Positions 19,780 through 29,396 of a stretch of 64,000 nucleotides of DNA are shown piece by piece. Within the stretch, counting starts at the first letter, position 1, and each line of letters starts with the position of its first letter. Under the pieces are notes generated by a model, which made no database searches, was not told where the DNA came from, and saw only the letters and a program-made list of their open reading frames with translations. The stretch is from Streptomyces sp. NBC_00708 (GTDB lineage: Bacteria; Actinomycetota; Actinomycetes; Streptomycetales; Streptomycetaceae), in NCBI GenBank assembly GCA_036226585.1, contig CP108997.1, positions 6,138,001-6,202,000 of the forward strand, given 5' to 3'. The position numbers were made by a program, and so were the translations under genes.

Positions 19780-19865
19780 AGTCGCTCGTCCCCGGCGAGC
19801 CCCCGGGCCTACGCTGAACGGACCGGCTCCGAGGGCCGGGACGAAGCGACCGGGAGGGTGGGCCC

Positions 19866-21041
19866 ATGTCCGAAGTCGAGGTAGATCTGCGCGGGTTGGA
19901 CGGCTTCACCGCGGATCCGTATCCCTCCTACGACCGGATGCGCGCCGCCGGGCCCGTACACCTCATCCGCACGGACGAGTTCGAGCGGGCCTGGCTCGTC
20001 GTCGGCTACGAGGAGGGCCGGGCCGTCCTCGCCGACCAGCGCTTCGGCAAGGACTGGCGGGCGCTGCCCGGCGAGTTGGGCGGCGACCCCATCAACGCCA
20101 ACATGCTGGAGATGGACGCCCCCGACCACACCCGGCTGCGCAAGCTCGTCGTCCGCGCCTTCACCCCGCGCCGGATCGAGGCGCTGCGCCCCCGGGTCCA
20201 GGAGATCACCGACGGGCTGCTCGACGTGATGGTCCCGGAAGGCCGCGCCGACCTCGTGGACGCGCTCGCCTTCCCGCTGCCGATGACCGTTATCTGCGAG
20301 CTGATCGGCGTCCCCGACCTCGACCGGTCCGCCTTCCGCAAGCTGTCCAACGGGGTGGTCGCCCCCGCGAACGCGCTCGAGGAGGGCGAGTCGATCCGCG
20401 CCATGGGCGTCTACCTCGGCGAGCTGATCGAGGACAAGCGCCGCTCACCCGGCGACGACCTGCTGAGCGCGCTGATCGCCGCCCGTGACGAGGACGACGA
20501 CGCGCTGTCGCCCGACGAGCTGGTCGGCATGGCCTTCCTGCTGCTCGTCGCCGGCCACGAGACGACGGTCAACCTCATCTCCAACGGCGTCCGCGCCCTG
20601 CTCGCCCACCCCGGCCAGCTCGCCGCGCTGCGCGCCGACCCCGGGCTCCTCGACGGCGCGATCGAGGAGATGCTGCGCTACGACGGACCCGTGGAGACGG
20701 CCACCATCCGGTTCGCCCGGGAACGCGTCGAGATCGGCTCCCGTACCGTCGAGCCCGGTGAAGCGGTGCTGGTCTCGCTCGCCGGCTCCGACCGCGACCC
20801 GGCCCGCTTCCCGGAGCCCGACCGCTTCGACATCCGGCGCGACACCCGCGGCCACCTCGCCTTCGGGCACGGCATCCACTTCTGCATGGGGGCGCCGCTG
20901 GCCCGGATGGAGGGCCGCATCGCCGTCCGTACGCTGCTGGAGCGCTGCCCCGGCCTGGAGGCCGATCCGGAGGGCGCCCCGTTCGACTGGCTGCCCGGCA
21001 CGCTGATCCGGGGAGTGCGCCGCCTGCCGGTGCGCTGGTGA
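19866..21041 (+). CDS. Cytochrome P450 (bacterial class I, CYP107-like)
   Basis: 391 residues, the usual size for a soluble bacterial P450. The I-helix oxygen-binding motif is AGHETT, the K-helix ExxR is EMLR, and the haem-binding loop FGHGIHFCMGAPLAR carries the cysteine ligand. It needs a ferredoxin and reductase, neither of which is next to it. ATG 19866 follows GGGAGG. Substrate unknown; the family assignment to CYP107-like is by general resemblance only. Confidence 0.94.
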   Translation: MSEVEVDLRGLDGFTADPYPSYDRMRAAGPVHLIRTDEFERAWLVVGYEEGRAVLADQRFGKDWRALPGELGGDPINANMLEMDAPDHTRLRKLVVRAFTPRRIEALRPRVQEITDGLLDVMVPEGRADLVDALAFPLPMTVICELIGVPDLDRSAFRKLSNGVVAPANALEEGESIRAMGVYLGELIEDKRRSPGDDLLSALIAARDEDDDALSPDELVGMAFLLLVAGHETTVNLISNGVRALLAHPGQLAALRADPGLLDGAIEEMLRYDGPVETATIRFARERVEIGSRTVEPGEAVLVSLAGSDRDPARFPEPDRFDIRRDTRGHLAFGHGIHFCMGAPLARMEGRIAVRTLLERCPGLEADPEGAPFDWLPGTLIRGVRRLPVRW

Positions 21042-21181
21042 GCGACGCGCCGCCCGCCTCCGCGTGCCCCTCCGGGTGACGGCGGGGCGGGCTCGGGGAT
21101 ACTTGCCCAGCCGGGCCGGGACCACACAGGGCCCCGGCACCACCGGCAGCACAGCGAGCAGCACAAGAAGGGCACGGCGTC

Positions 21182-22195
21182 GTGGCAAGGGTTCGGACAG
21201 GGGTACGTGCGATGGGCGCCGTGCTTGCGGCGGTGCTGGGGGTGTCCCTCATGGGATGCAGCAGCACCGGCGGCAAGCGGGCGGAGGAGCGTGCGGCCAA
21301 GGCCGCGGCCGAAGGCCGGGCCGCGGTGAACACGCCCCGCTGGACCTTCGCCATGGTCACCCACTCGGGCGACGGCGACACCTTCTGGGACATCGTCCAG
21401 AAGGGCGCCGAGATGGCGGCCAAGAAGGACAACATCAACTTCCTGTACTCGAAGAACGACGAGGGCCAGCAGCAGGCCCAGCTCGTGCAGGCGGCCATCG
21501 ACAAGAAGGTCGACGGGCTGATCGTCACGCTCGCCAAGCCCGACGCCATGAAGGACGTCGTCGCCAAGGCCGTCCGCGCCGGCATCCCCGTCATCACGGT
21601 GAACTCCGGCTCCGCCGAGTCCAAGGCGTACGGCGCCCTCACCCACATCGGCCAGGACGAGTCCATCGCCGGCGAGGCCGTCGGCGAGGAGCTGAACAAG
21701 CGCGGCCGGAAGAAGGCCCTGTGCATCCTGCACGAGCAGGGCAACGTGGGCCACGAGCAGCGCTGCGCCGGAGTGAAGAAGACCTTCGACGGCCGGCTGC
21801 AGAACCTGTACGTCGAGGGCACCAACATGCCCGACGTCCAGGCGTCCATCGAGGCCAAGCTCCAGTCCGACAAGGACATCGACGCCGTCGTCACGCTCGG
21901 CGCCCCCTTCGCCGACGCCGCCGTCAAGGCGAAGCAGACCGCCGGCAGCAAGGCCGAGATCGACACCTTCGACCTGAACTCCAAGGTCGCCGCCTCGCTC
22001 CAGTCCAAGACCCTCGGCTTCGCCGTCGACCAGCAGCCCTACCTCCAGGGCTACGAGGCCGTCGACCTGCTCTGGCTCTACCGCTACAACCGCAATGTGC
22101 TCGGCGGCGGCCGCCCGGTGCTGACCGGCCCGCAGATCATCACCTCCGACGACGCCGCCCAGCTCGCCGAGTACGCCGACCGGGGCACCCGATGA
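21182..22195 (+). CDS. Sugar ABC transporter substrate-binding lipoprotein (xylose/ribose type)
   Basis: 337 residues. The signal peptide ends in a lipobox, [11 protein letters not shown], giving a lipid-anchored binding protein outside the membrane. The body is a periplasmic-binding-protein type I fold of the RbsB/XylF class ([43 protein letters not shown]). First gene of a coupled operon: its stop overlaps the permease start. The gene set with an adjacent ROK protein matches the Streptomyces xylFGH-rok7B7 locus as I remember it, hence probable xylose uptake. The start is GTG 21182; ATG 21212 is an alternative. Confidence 0.88.
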   Translation: MARVRTGVRAMGAVLAAVLGVSLMGCSSTGGKRAEERAAKAAAEGRAAVNTPRWTFAMVTHSGDGDTFWDIVQKGAEMAAKKDNINFLYSKNDEGQQQAQLVQAAIDKKVDGLIVTLAKPDAMKDVVAKAVRAGIPVITVNSGSAESKAYGALTHIGQDESIAGEAVGEELNKRGRKKALCILHEQGNVGHEQRCAGVKKTFDGRLQNLYVEGTNMPDVQASIEAKLQSDKDIDAVVTLGAPFADAAVKAKQTAGSKAEIDTFDLNSKVAASLQSKTLGFAVDQQPYLQGYEAVDLLWLYRYNRNVLGGGRPVLTGPQIITSDDAAQLAEYADRGTR

Positions 22196-23238
22196 CCGCC
22201 GGCCCCGGATCGTCCGCCGTCGTCGACGAGCGGCTGGTGCGCACCTCACCGCTGCGCAGGCTCCTCGGCCGCCCGGAGCTGGGCTCCGTCGTCGGCGCGC
22301 TCGCGGTCTTCCTCTTCTTCGCGCTCGTCGCCGACAGCTTCCTGCGCGCCACCAGCTTCGGGACCGTGCTGTACGCGGCCTCCATCATCGGGATCATGGC
22401 GGCGCCGGTCGCGCTGCTGATGATCGGCGGCGAGTTCGACCTGTCCGCCGGTGTGATGGTCACCAGCTCCGCGCTCATCTCGTCGATGTTCAGCTACCAG
22501 ATGACGGCCAACGTCTGGGTCGGCGTCTTCGTGTCCTTGCTGGTCACGCTCGCCATCGGCGCGTTCAACGGCTTCATGCTGACCCGCACGAGACTCCCCA
22601 GCTTCATCATCACGCTGGGCACGTTCCTCATGCTGACCGGCCTGAACCTGGGCTTCACGAAGCTGATCAGCGGCACCGTCTCGACGAAGACCATCGGCAA
22701 CATGGAGGGCTTCCCCTCCGCCCGCAAGCTCTTCGCCTCGTACTGGACCGTCGGCGGCGTCGAGCTGAAGGTGACGCTCCTGTGGTGGGCCGCACTGGTG
22801 GCCGTCGCGACCTGGATCCTGCTCCGCACCCGCTTCGGCAACTGGATCTTCGCGGTCGGCGGCGGGGCGGACGCGGCCCGCGCGGTCGGCGTCCCGGTGA
22901 TCCGGACGAAGATCGGTCTCTACCTCGGCGTCGCCTTCGCCGCCTGGGTCTCCGGGCAGCACCTGCTGTTCAGCTACGACGTCGTGCAGTCCGGCGAGGG
23001 CGTCGGCAACGAGCTGACCTACATCATCGCCGCCGTCATCGGCGGCTGTCTGATCACCGGCGGCTACGGCTCCGCGATCGGCTCGGCGGTCGGTGCCTTC
23101 ATCTTCGGCATGACCAGCAAGGGCATCGTGTACGCGGAGTGGAACCCGGACTGGTTCAAGTTCTTCCTGGGAGCGATGCTGCTCCTGGCCACCCTGCTCA
23201 ACGCATGGGTACGCAAGCGCGCGGAGGCGACGAAATGA
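22192..23238 (+). CDS. Sugar ABC transporter permease (RbsC/XylH-like)
   Basis: 348 residues, about ten membrane helices. Family motifs: [15 protein letters not shown] near the start of the conserved region, and [23 protein letters not shown] in the C-terminal half, the BPD_transp_2 signature. It overlaps both neighbours by ATGA, so transporter subunits are made in step. Confidence 0.92.
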   Translation: MTAGPGSSAVVDERLVRTSPLRRLLGRPELGSVVGALAVFLFFALVADSFLRATSFGTVLYAASIIGIMAAPVALLMIGGEFDLSAGVMVTSSALISSMFSYQMTANVWVGVFVSLLVTLAIGAFNGFMLTRTRLPSFIITLGTFLMLTGLNLGFTKLISGTVSTKTIGNMEGFPSARKLFASYWTVGGVELKVTLLWWAALVAVATWILLRTRFGNWIFAVGGGADAARAVGVPVIRTKIGLYLGVAFAAWVSGQHLLFSYDVVQSGEGVGNELTYIIAAVIGGCLITGGYGSAIGSAVGAFIFGMTSKGIVYAEWNPDWFKFFLGAMLLLATLLNAWVRKRAEATK

Positions 23239-24077
23239 CGGCCCCCCAGGCCCAGGACGGGCCGCAGGACGCCGGCCGGCAGGCTCTCGTCGAGCTCGAC
23301 GACGTGGCCAAGTACTACGGCAACATCAAGGCGCTGGAAGGCGTCTCGCTGGAGGTCCACGCGGGCGAGATCTCCTGCGTCCTCGGCGACAACGGCGCCG
23401 GCAAGTCCACTCTCATCAAGATCATCGCGGGGCTGCACCGGCACGACGCGGGGCGGTTCCTCATCGACGGCGAGGAGACCACCCTCGCCAACCCGCGCGA
23501 CGCCCTGGACCGGGGCATCGCCACGGTCTACCAGGACCTGGCCGTCGTCCCGCTGATGCCCGTCTGGCGCAACTTCTTCCTCGGCTCCGAGCCGACGACC
23601 GGCGCAGGACCGTTCAAGCGCCTCGACGTCAAGGTGATGCGCGAGACGACCCGCTCGGCCCTGCTGCGCATGGGCATCGACCTGCGCGACGTGGACCAGC
23701 CCATCGGCACCCTGTCCGGCGGCGAGCGCCAGTGCGTGGCCATCGCGCGCGCCGTCCACTTCGGCGCGAAGGTCCTCGTCCTGGACGAGCCGACCGCCGC
23801 GCTCGGCGTCAAGCAGTCCGGGGTCGTCCTGAAGTACATCGCCGCCGCCCGGGACGCCGGCCTCGGCGTGGTCCTCATCACCCACAACCCGCACCACGCG
23901 TATCTCGTCGGCGACCGGTTCGTCCTGCTCAAGCGGGGCGTCATGGCCGGCAGCCACACCAAGGAGAGCATCACGCTCGACGAGCTGACCCGCCAGATGG
24001 CGGGCGGCAGCGAGCTGGAGGAGCTGAGCCACGAGCTGGAGCGCGCCACCGGTCCGGGCCCCGTCGACAAGGCGTAG
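23235..24077 (+). CDS. Sugar ABC transporter ATPase, single-domain
   Basis: 280 residues with one nucleotide-binding domain: Walker [14 protein letters not shown], signature [16 protein letters not shown], Walker [13 protein letters not shown] and H-loop [11 protein letters not shown]. RbsA/XylG ATPases of this class usually carry two tandem domains (about 500 residues); here the protein ends after one plus a short acidic tail, as in the FrcA-like subgroup that works as a homodimer. It overlaps the permease gene upstream and is followed by a 123-base gap before the ROK gene. Confidence 0.93.
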   Translation: MTAPQAQDGPQDAGRQALVELDDVAKYYGNIKALEGVSLEVHAGEISCVLGDNGAGKSTLIKIIAGLHRHDAGRFLIDGEETTLANPRDALDRGIATVYQDLAVVPLMPVWRNFFLGSEPTTGAGPFKRLDVKVMRETTRSALLRMGIDLRDVDQPIGTLSGGERQCVAIARAVHFGAKVLVLDEPTAALGVKQSGVVLKYIAAARDAGLGVVLITHNPHHAYLVGDRFVLLKRGVMAGSHTKESITLDELTRQMAGGSELEELSHELERATGPGPVDKA

Positions 24078-24200
24078 GACCACAGCCCGTCCGCCCCGCC
24101 CGACGGCCGCACCCTCCGGGCAGTGGCAGAATCGGGACGGACGGGCGCCGTCCGCCACCGGGACCACACCCTCCCGGTCACACCGATCCACCCGGGGACG

Positions 24201-25364
24201 ATGAGCACGTACCGCGACTTCGCACACCGCGGCTCCGCCCGCGCCACCGTCCTGCGGACCGTGGGCACCCGGGAAAGGCGCTCGCACCTCACGGCGCCCC
24301 GGGTCCCCACCGTCGGTATCGACATCGGCGGGACCAAGGTCATGGCCGGTGTCGTCGACGCCGACGGCACGATCCTGGAGACGGTGCGCACCGAGACCCC
24401 GGACAAGTCCAAGAGCCCCAAGGTCGTCGAGGACACCATCGTCGAACTGGTCCTCGACCTCTCCGACCGCCACGACGTGCACGCCGTCGGCATCGGCGCG
24501 GCCGGCTGGGTCGACGCGGACCGCTCCAAGGTGCTCTTCGCTCCGCACCTCGCCTGGCGCGACGAGCCCCTGCGCGACGCCATCGCCTCCCGGCTCGTCG
24601 TCCCCGTCATGGTGGACAACGACGCCAACACGGCCGCCTGGGCCGAGTGGCGCTTCGGCGCGGGGCGCGGCGAGGACCACCTCGTCATGATCACGCTCGG
24701 CACCGGCATCGGCGGCGCCATCCTGGAGGACGGCCAGGTCAAGCGCGGCAAGTACGGCGTCGCCGGTGAGTTCGGCCACATGCAGGTCGTGCCCGGCGGC
24801 CACCGCTGCCCCTGCGGCAACCGCGGCTGCTGGGAGCAGTACAGCTCCGGCAACGCGCTGGTCCGCGAGGCCCGCGAGCTGGCCGCCGCCGACTCCCCGG
24901 TCGCCCACCAGATCATCGAGCGGGTCAAGGGCAACATCCCCGACATCACCGGACCGCTCATCACCGAACTCGCCCGCGAGGGCGACGCGATGTGCGTCGA
25001 GCTCCTCCAGGACATCGGCCAGTGGCTCGGCGTCGGCCTCGCCAACCTGGCCGCCGCCCTCGACCCCTCCTGCTTCGTCATCGGCGGCGGCGTCAGCGCC
25101 GCCGACGACCTCCTCATCGGACCGGCCAGGGACGCCTTCAAGCGCCACCTCACCGGCCGCGGCTACCGCCCGGAGGCCAGGATCGCCAAGGCGCAGCTGG
25201 GCCCGGAGGCGGGTATGGTCGGCGCGGCCGACCTCGCCCGGCTGGTGGCCCGCCGCTTCCGCCGCACCAACCGCCGCCGCGTCGAGCGGTACGAGCGGTA
25301 CGCGCAGATCTACGACCAGGCCGCGAGCACCCTCCGCAGCAACCGCAACACCCGCACTTCGTAG
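24201..25364 (+). CDS. ROK-family protein (Rok7B7-like regulator or sugar kinase)
   Basis: 387 residues from ATG 24201 (GGGGACG upstream; longer frames lack a site). ROK hallmarks: phosphate-binding GIDIGGTKVMAG, catalytic aspartate region MVDNDANTAAWAE, GTGIGG, and the zinc-binding CPCGNRGCWEQ. The N-terminal 45 residues (STYRDFAHRGSARATVLRTV and on) are basic but show no clear winged HTH. It sits downstream of the xylose-type transporter like the Streptomyces regulator Rok7B7, which affects xylose use and antibiotic production. From sequence alone a sugar kinase is equally possible. Confidence 0.85.
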   Translation: MSTYRDFAHRGSARATVLRTVGTRERRSHLTAPRVPTVGIDIGGTKVMAGVVDADGTILETVRTETPDKSKSPKVVEDTIVELVLDLSDRHDVHAVGIGAAGWVDADRSKVLFAPHLAWRDEPLRDAIASRLVVPVMVDNDANTAAWAEWRFGAGRGEDHLVMITLGTGIGGAILEDGQVKRGKYGVAGEFGHMQVVPGGHRCPCGNRGCWEQYSSGNALVREARELAAADSPVAHQIIERVKGNIPDITGPLITELAREGDAMCVELLQDIGQWLGVGLANLAAALDPSCFVIGGGVSAADDLLIGPARDAFKRHLTGRGYRPEARIAKAQLGPEAGMVGAADLARLVARRFRRTNRRRVERYERYAQIYDQAASTLRSNRNTRTS

Positions 25365-25378
25365 GGACCCCCACACCC

Positions 25379-25975
25379 ATGACCGCAGCCGAGCACCCCG
25401 TCGTGCCGCGCCAGTCCCCGCCGCCGGACGACGAGGAGGGGCGGCGGGGCGAGACCCGCAGGCACCTGATCCGCCGGCGCCTGATCACCGCGACGATCAT
25501 CGTGCTGCTCATCGGCGTCCCGGCCGGCTATCTGCTGATCTCGGCGGGCCAGAGCCGCCGCTCCGGCCAGGACAAGGCCGCCGAGGCCGCCGCGCAGGGC
25601 CTGCGTCCCGGCTGGCCGTCGCGGATGCTGCGCCGGATCTTCGAGGTGCCGATCCCCGGCTACGCGACCGAGGTCCAGTACTACGAGACGAACAACTGGA
25701 AGGCCAGCCGGATGTACGCGCAGTTCCGTACGACGTCCAACGGCCTGGACAGCTTCCTGACCGCGATCGGCACCGGTCGCGCGGCCCTGGAACCCGGCAA
25801 GGTCACCATCGGCGAGCGCGACACGAAGATCGCCGGCTGGTACTTCGGCAAGGGCGTCTCCTGGGCGGGCACCACCCACACCAACAAGGACCCGCGCCCC
25901 ACCCAGGACATCACCGTCGACATGACGGACCCGATGTCACCCGTCGTCTACGTCGTCTCCGCCGCGACCCCCTGA
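25379..25975 (+). CDS. Membrane-anchored extracytoplasmic protein, unknown
   Basis: 198 residues. An acidic/basic N-terminal tail, one membrane helix (LITATIIVLLIGVPAGYLLI, about residues 35-54), then a roughly 140-residue domain probably outside the cell (VPIPGYATEVQYYETNNWK, GWYFGKGVSWAG). ATG 25379 lies 14 bases after the ROK stop, with AGGGA overlapping that stop region, so it is likely part of the sugar operon. Its 3' end overlaps the convergent gene at 25937 by 39 bases. Family not recognised. Confidence 0.75.
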   Translation: MTAAEHPVVPRQSPPPDDEEGRRGETRRHLIRRRLITATIIVLLIGVPAGYLLISAGQSRRSGQDKAAEAAAQGLRPGWPSRMLRRIFEVPIPGYATEVQYYETNNWKASRMYAQFRTTSNGLDSFLTAIGTGRAALEPGKVTIGERDTKIAGWYFGKGVSWAGTTHTNKDPRPTQDITVDMTDPMSPVVYVVSAATP

Positions 25976-26860
25976 CCCGGCCCCCGGCGCCAGCGCCTGC
26001 ACCTCCCCGTACGACGGCGTCCCGCCCTTCACCGGCCGGCCGTCGCGGATCGCGGCGGCGGTGGCGACGGCCCCGGACAGCGCCTCCCGGTAGAGCAGTG
26101 AGCCGAGGCTGACCCGGCGCACGCCGAGGGCGCCCAGCTCGGCGAGGCCGGGCCCGGCCGGGCTGTACAGCACGTTCAGCGGGGTGACGAGGGAGGCGGT
26201 CAGGGCGGCGATCCCCGCCCGGTCGGCCAGCCCCGGCACGAACACCCCGTCCGCCCCGGCCCGCTCGTAGACCGCCAGCCGGTCCGCGGTCCGCTCCTGC
26301 TCGCACCCGAGCCAGTACGTGTCCGTGCGGGCGTTGACGAACAGCCCGGGTGCGGCCTCCTTGACCGCGGCGATCTTCGCGGCGTGCAGCCCGACGGGGG
26401 TCAGGGTGCCGTCCGGCCGGCCGTCCTCCAGATTGATCCCCGCCGCCCCCGCCTCATGGAGCCGTCGGGCCAGTACGGCGACCTCGGCCGGGTCGTCGCT
26501 GAAGCCGCCCTCGGCGTCCACGCTGAACAGGAACGGCCCCCGCCCCAGCCGGCGGGCCAGGGCCACGGTCGCCTCCTCGGTGGCCGCCGCCCCGTCCGCC
26601 AGGCCGAGGCCCGCCGCGACCCCGAGGCTCGTGGTCCCCACCGCCTCGAACCCCTCGGCGGCCAGCGCGGCGGCCGACGCGTAGTCCCAGGCGTTGGGCA
26701 GCAGGAAGGCTTCGCCCCGGTGGTGGAGCCGGGCGAACGGGGTCATCGGCCGCCCGAGCAGCCCGTCGGCATCCGGCGGGGGAGGGACGAGCGCGGGGTC
26801 GGCGAGGGCTGCCCGGGTCTCCGCGTACCGGCTGAACTCATGGGGCGTCGCGTGGCTCAT
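25937..26860 (-). CDS. Isocitrate lyase/PEP mutase-family protein
   Basis: 307 residues, an alpha/beta barrel of the ICL/PEP-mutase superfamily. Metal and substrate motifs: LPNAWDYASAAALAAEGFEAVGTTS, FSVDAEGGFSDDP, GINLEDGR and NARTDTYW. The KKCGH signature of true isocitrate lyase is absent, so it belongs to the broader group that includes oxaloacetate decarboxylases, 2-methylisocitrate-lyase-like and C-C lyases of unknown substrate. The ATG at 26860 was preferred to the longer frame. Divergent from an ArsR-like regulator 65 bases away, its possible controller. Confidence 0.85.
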   Translation of the reverse strand: MSHATPHEFSRYAETRAALADPALVPPPPDADGLLGRPMTPFARLHHRGEAFLLPNAWDYASAAALAAEGFEAVGTTSLGVAAGLGLADGAAATEEATVALARRLGRGPFLFSVDAEGGFSDDPAEVAVLARRLHEAGAAGINLEDGRPDGTLTPVGLHAAKIAAVKEAAPGLFVNARTDTYWLGCEQERTADRLAVYERAGADGVFVPGLADRAGIAALTASLVTPLNVLYSPAGPGLAELGALGVRRVSLGSLLYREALSGAVATAAAIRDGRPVKGGTPSYGEVQALAPGAGSGGRGGDDVDDG

Positions 26861-26925
26861 GGCTCCCACGCTAGGGCCGGAACACTTCGGCAGCCGCCGA
26901 ACCGTCCCTGCGGCACCATGAAGGC

Positions 26926-27600
26926 ATGTCCTCACTCGCCGAGACCGCCGCCCTCTTCGCCGACCGCACCCGGGCCGCCTTCTGCCAGGCGCTGCTGGAC
27001 GGGCGCGCCTGGACGGCGGGCGAGCTGGCCCGGCACGCGGGCGTCGGCGCGTCCACCGCCAGCGAGCAGATCTCCCGCCTGGTCGCCGGCGGCCTGCTGG
27101 CCGAGGAGCGCCAGGGCCGGCACCGCTACGTACGGCTGGCCGGCCCGGAGGCCGCAGCCCTGACCGAGGCGCTGGCCGCGTACGCCCCCGGCACGCCCCG
27201 CCCGCACACCCTGGCCGCCTCCGGGCGCCAGGACGCCGAGGCGCGGGCGCGCACCTGCTACGACCATCTGGCGGGCCGGCTGGGCGTGGCCCTCGCGGAC
27301 GCGATGACCGCGCGCGGCCTGGTCGACACGGGCTCCGGGATCGCCGTCACCCCGGCGGGCCGGGACTGGCTGGCCGACGCCCTGGACTACCGGCAGCCCG
27401 CCGGCGCCCGCCGCCCCCTCGTCCGCACCTGCCTGGACTGGACCGAGCGCCGCTCCCATCTCGCCGGCGCCCTCGGCGCGGCGCTGTGCACGGCGGCCCT
27501 GGAACGCGGCTGGGTGCGGCGGGTCGGCTCGGGGCGGGCGGTGAAGGTGACGCCGGAGGGGAGCGAGGCGTTCGGGAGGCTGCTCGGGGTGGAGGCGTGA
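26926..27600 (+). CDS. ArsR-family winged-helix regulator
   Basis: 224 residues. The winged HTH is at the N-terminus (WTAGELARHAGVGASTASEQISRLVAGGLL, about residues 25-54, with wing RQGRHRYVRLAG). The remaining 140 residues are a second domain with HLAGRLG and CLDWTERRSHLAGALG, a common Streptomyces ArsR-type layout; the cysteine metal site of true ArsR is not seen. Divergent from the ICL-like gene, its likely target. Confidence 0.88.
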   Translation: MSSLAETAALFADRTRAAFCQALLDGRAWTAGELARHAGVGASTASEQISRLVAGGLLAEERQGRHRYVRLAGPEAAALTEALAAYAPGTPRPHTLAASGRQDAEARARTCYDHLAGRLGVALADAMTARGLVDTGSGIAVTPAGRDWLADALDYRQPAGARRPLVRTCLDWTERRSHLAGALGAALCTAALERGWVRRVGSGRAVKVTPEGSEAFGRLLGVEA

Positions 27601-27607
27601 GCGGGCA

Positions 27608-29176
27608 TCAGCGCCAGACGACCTCGGTGGAGGCGAAGTAGGGCAGGTCCCGGTCGGTCCACAGCCGTCCGTGGTGGGCCAGACGGTTGCGGTACTCCTC
27701 CCACGCGGGAGCCCGCCCGCACCACGCGGCCTCGGCCACCGAGGGCAGCCGGGGCAGCAGGAGCAGGGAGACGTCCTCGAAGCCCTTGAAGCGTTCGGCG
27801 AAGACCGTGGCCTCCACACCGGCGACGCATCCGTCCGGGACGGCGTACGCGCCCGGGTCCCAGGCCGCCGTGTGCCGGACGCCCAGCGGCCGATATCCGT
27901 CGAACCCGAGCCGGGCGGCCTCGGCGGCCTGCTCGGGCGGCGCGAACCCGGCCGCGTACGGGCGGTCCAGATACAGGTGGGACTGCGGCGACAGCAGGAC
28001 GCGCCCGCCCGACTCGACCACCCGCCGGAGGTCGTCGTCGGTGGGGGCGAAGAACTTCTTGAGCGCCGCGATGATCTCCATGGACCGCCCGGCGGCCACG
28101 AGTTCGGGGCGTGCGGCCAGCTCCTCCGCCGTGTCCGGGAGGTCCATCATGGCCACGTCCACCCAGTACTGGGCGATGTCCTCGGGCCCGATGCCGGCGC
28201 GTGCGGACTCCTGCCACGCCACCGGGCGCTTGCCCAGCCCGCGGACGAGCGCGCGCAGTTCGCGTACGGAGGCGTCGAAGCTCTCCGGGGTCGCGCCGAA
28301 CGCCTCGTCGGCGCCGATGTGCACGTACGGGCCGGTCGTCAGCGCGCAGACCTCGGCAAGGACGCGGGTGACGGCGGCGCGGGTCTCCGCGTCGGTCAGG
28401 TCGAGCGGGGGGACGAAGGGGAAGCGGTCCGCGAGTCCGGCCGGGGCGGGGGCCGGGGGCAGTCCGGGCACGGCCGCCCGGAGCGTCGCGCAGTGGCCCG
28501 GCAGGTCGATCTCGGGGACGACGGTGACGAAGCGCCGGGCGGCGTACTCCTGGAGCGCGCGGTAGTCGGCCACCGTGTAGAAGTCCGCGTCCGCCGCCGT
28601 CAGTCCGGGGGTGCCGGGCAGTTCGATGCGCCAGCCCTCGTTGTCGGTGAGGTGCAGGTGCAGGACGTTGAGCTTGTAGAGCGCGGCGAGGTCGATGACC
28701 CGGCGCACCTCGTCCGGGGTGAGGAAGCTGCGGGCCGGGTCGACCATGAGGCCGCGCCAGGCGTAGCGCGGGGCGTCCGCCAGCTCCTGGAACGGCAGTT
28801 CACCGGTGACGCGGGCGGTGGCGATGAGCTGGAGGGCCGTCGTGGCACCCCGGAACACCCCCTCCGGGGTGCGGGCGAGACAGGTGATGCCGTCGGCGTC
28901 CACGCGCAGCCGGTAGCCCTCGTCCACCGGGTCCGCACCCCCGTCCGGGGCGACCCCGAGGGGCGGCGCGGACGTCACGTCGTCCAGGCCGAGGGCGAGT
29001 GCGCGGGGTGCGCCGCCGGCCGCGTCCGGCAGGTGCGGGGCGAGCAGCGCCCGTACGGTCGCCGCCACCTCCTCCAGCGCCGGATCGGCCGCCCGGACGT
29101 GCCACGCGCCGGCGGCGGGCAGGGCGCCGGCGGGGGAGGACGGTCGGGCGCCGGCGTGCGGAATGACGGCGTTCAC
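27608..29176 (-). CDS. Beta-N-acetylhexosaminidase (GH20)
   Basis: 522 residues. An N-terminal GH20b-like domain precedes the catalytic barrel: RGLMVDPARSFLTPDEVRR, LHLHLTDNEGW and the catalytic Asp-Glu pair in VHIGADEAFG (usual HxGGDE). It releases terminal GlcNAc or GalNAc residues. No signal peptide, so it probably acts on imported oligosaccharides. The start is GTG 29176 after GGGAG. It is divergent from the GH1 glucosidase, and one of three related 27-bp elements lies between them. Confidence 0.92.
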   Translation of the reverse strand: MNAVIPHAGARPSSPAGALPAAGAWHVRAADPALEEVAATVRALLAPHLPDAAGGAPRALALGLDDVTSAPPLGVAPDGGADPVDEGYRLRVDADGITCLARTPEGVFRGATTALQLIATARVTGELPFQELADAPRYAWRGLMVDPARSFLTPDEVRRVIDLAALYKLNVLHLHLTDNEGWRIELPGTPGLTAADADFYTVADYRALQEYAARRFVTVVPEIDLPGHCATLRAAVPGLPPAPAPAGLADRFPFVPPLDLTDAETRAAVTRVLAEVCALTTGPYVHIGADEAFGATPESFDASVRELRALVRGLGKRPVAWQESARAGIGPEDIAQYWVDVAMMDLPDTAEELAARPELVAAGRSMEIIAALKKFFAPTDDDLRRVVESGGRVLLSPQSHLYLDRPYAAGFAPPEQAAEAARLGFDGYRPLGVRHTAAWDPGAYAVPDGCVAGVEATVFAERFKGFEDVSLLLLPRLPSVAEAAWCGRAPAWEEYRNRLAHHGRLWTDRDLPYFASTEVVWR

Positions 29177-29396
29177 GGGCTTCTCCCTGATGCGTGCGCG
29201 ATGGGCCGGGGAGCCGGAGCGGCGGCGTCGGGTTCCGGCGGGTCCGGCTCCCCGGGCGGTCGGCGGCGGGGCGAGACCGGACCGGCCGCCTCTTCTCCCG
29301 TACCGCTGCCACCTGTACGCTAACACGAAAACCGATCAATGAACGTTTTTCGCGGAGTGGGGTCACGGCCCGCCTCCGGGGCGAAAGGAGAACCCG
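29177..29396. promoter_or_regulatory. Divergent promoter region of GH20 and GH1 genes
   Basis: 220 bases without a gene. A conspicuous AT-rich stretch at 29320-29352 holds the 27-bp operator-like repeat (next entry), flanked by ordinary GC-rich DNA. The GH1 ribosome-binding site GAAAGGAG lies just before its ATG at 29397. Confidence 0.6.
29326..29352. promoter_or_regulatory. 27-bp operator-like inverted repeat, copy A
   Basis: Near-perfect palindrome centred on 29339: left arm CGAAAACCGATCA, right arm TGAACGTTTTTCG (11 of 13 positions pair). Related elements occur at 33750-33776 and 33855-33881, all in control regions of glycan/lipid hydrolase genes. The TetR protein encoded at 30703 is the obvious candidate to bind it. 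Confidence 0.7.

Noticed and set aside
29177..29396. DasR-type operator near the GH20 gene
   Set aside because: I looked for the ACTGGTCTAGACCAGT-like box expected for GlcNAc control and saw none; the 27-bp element there is unrelated.
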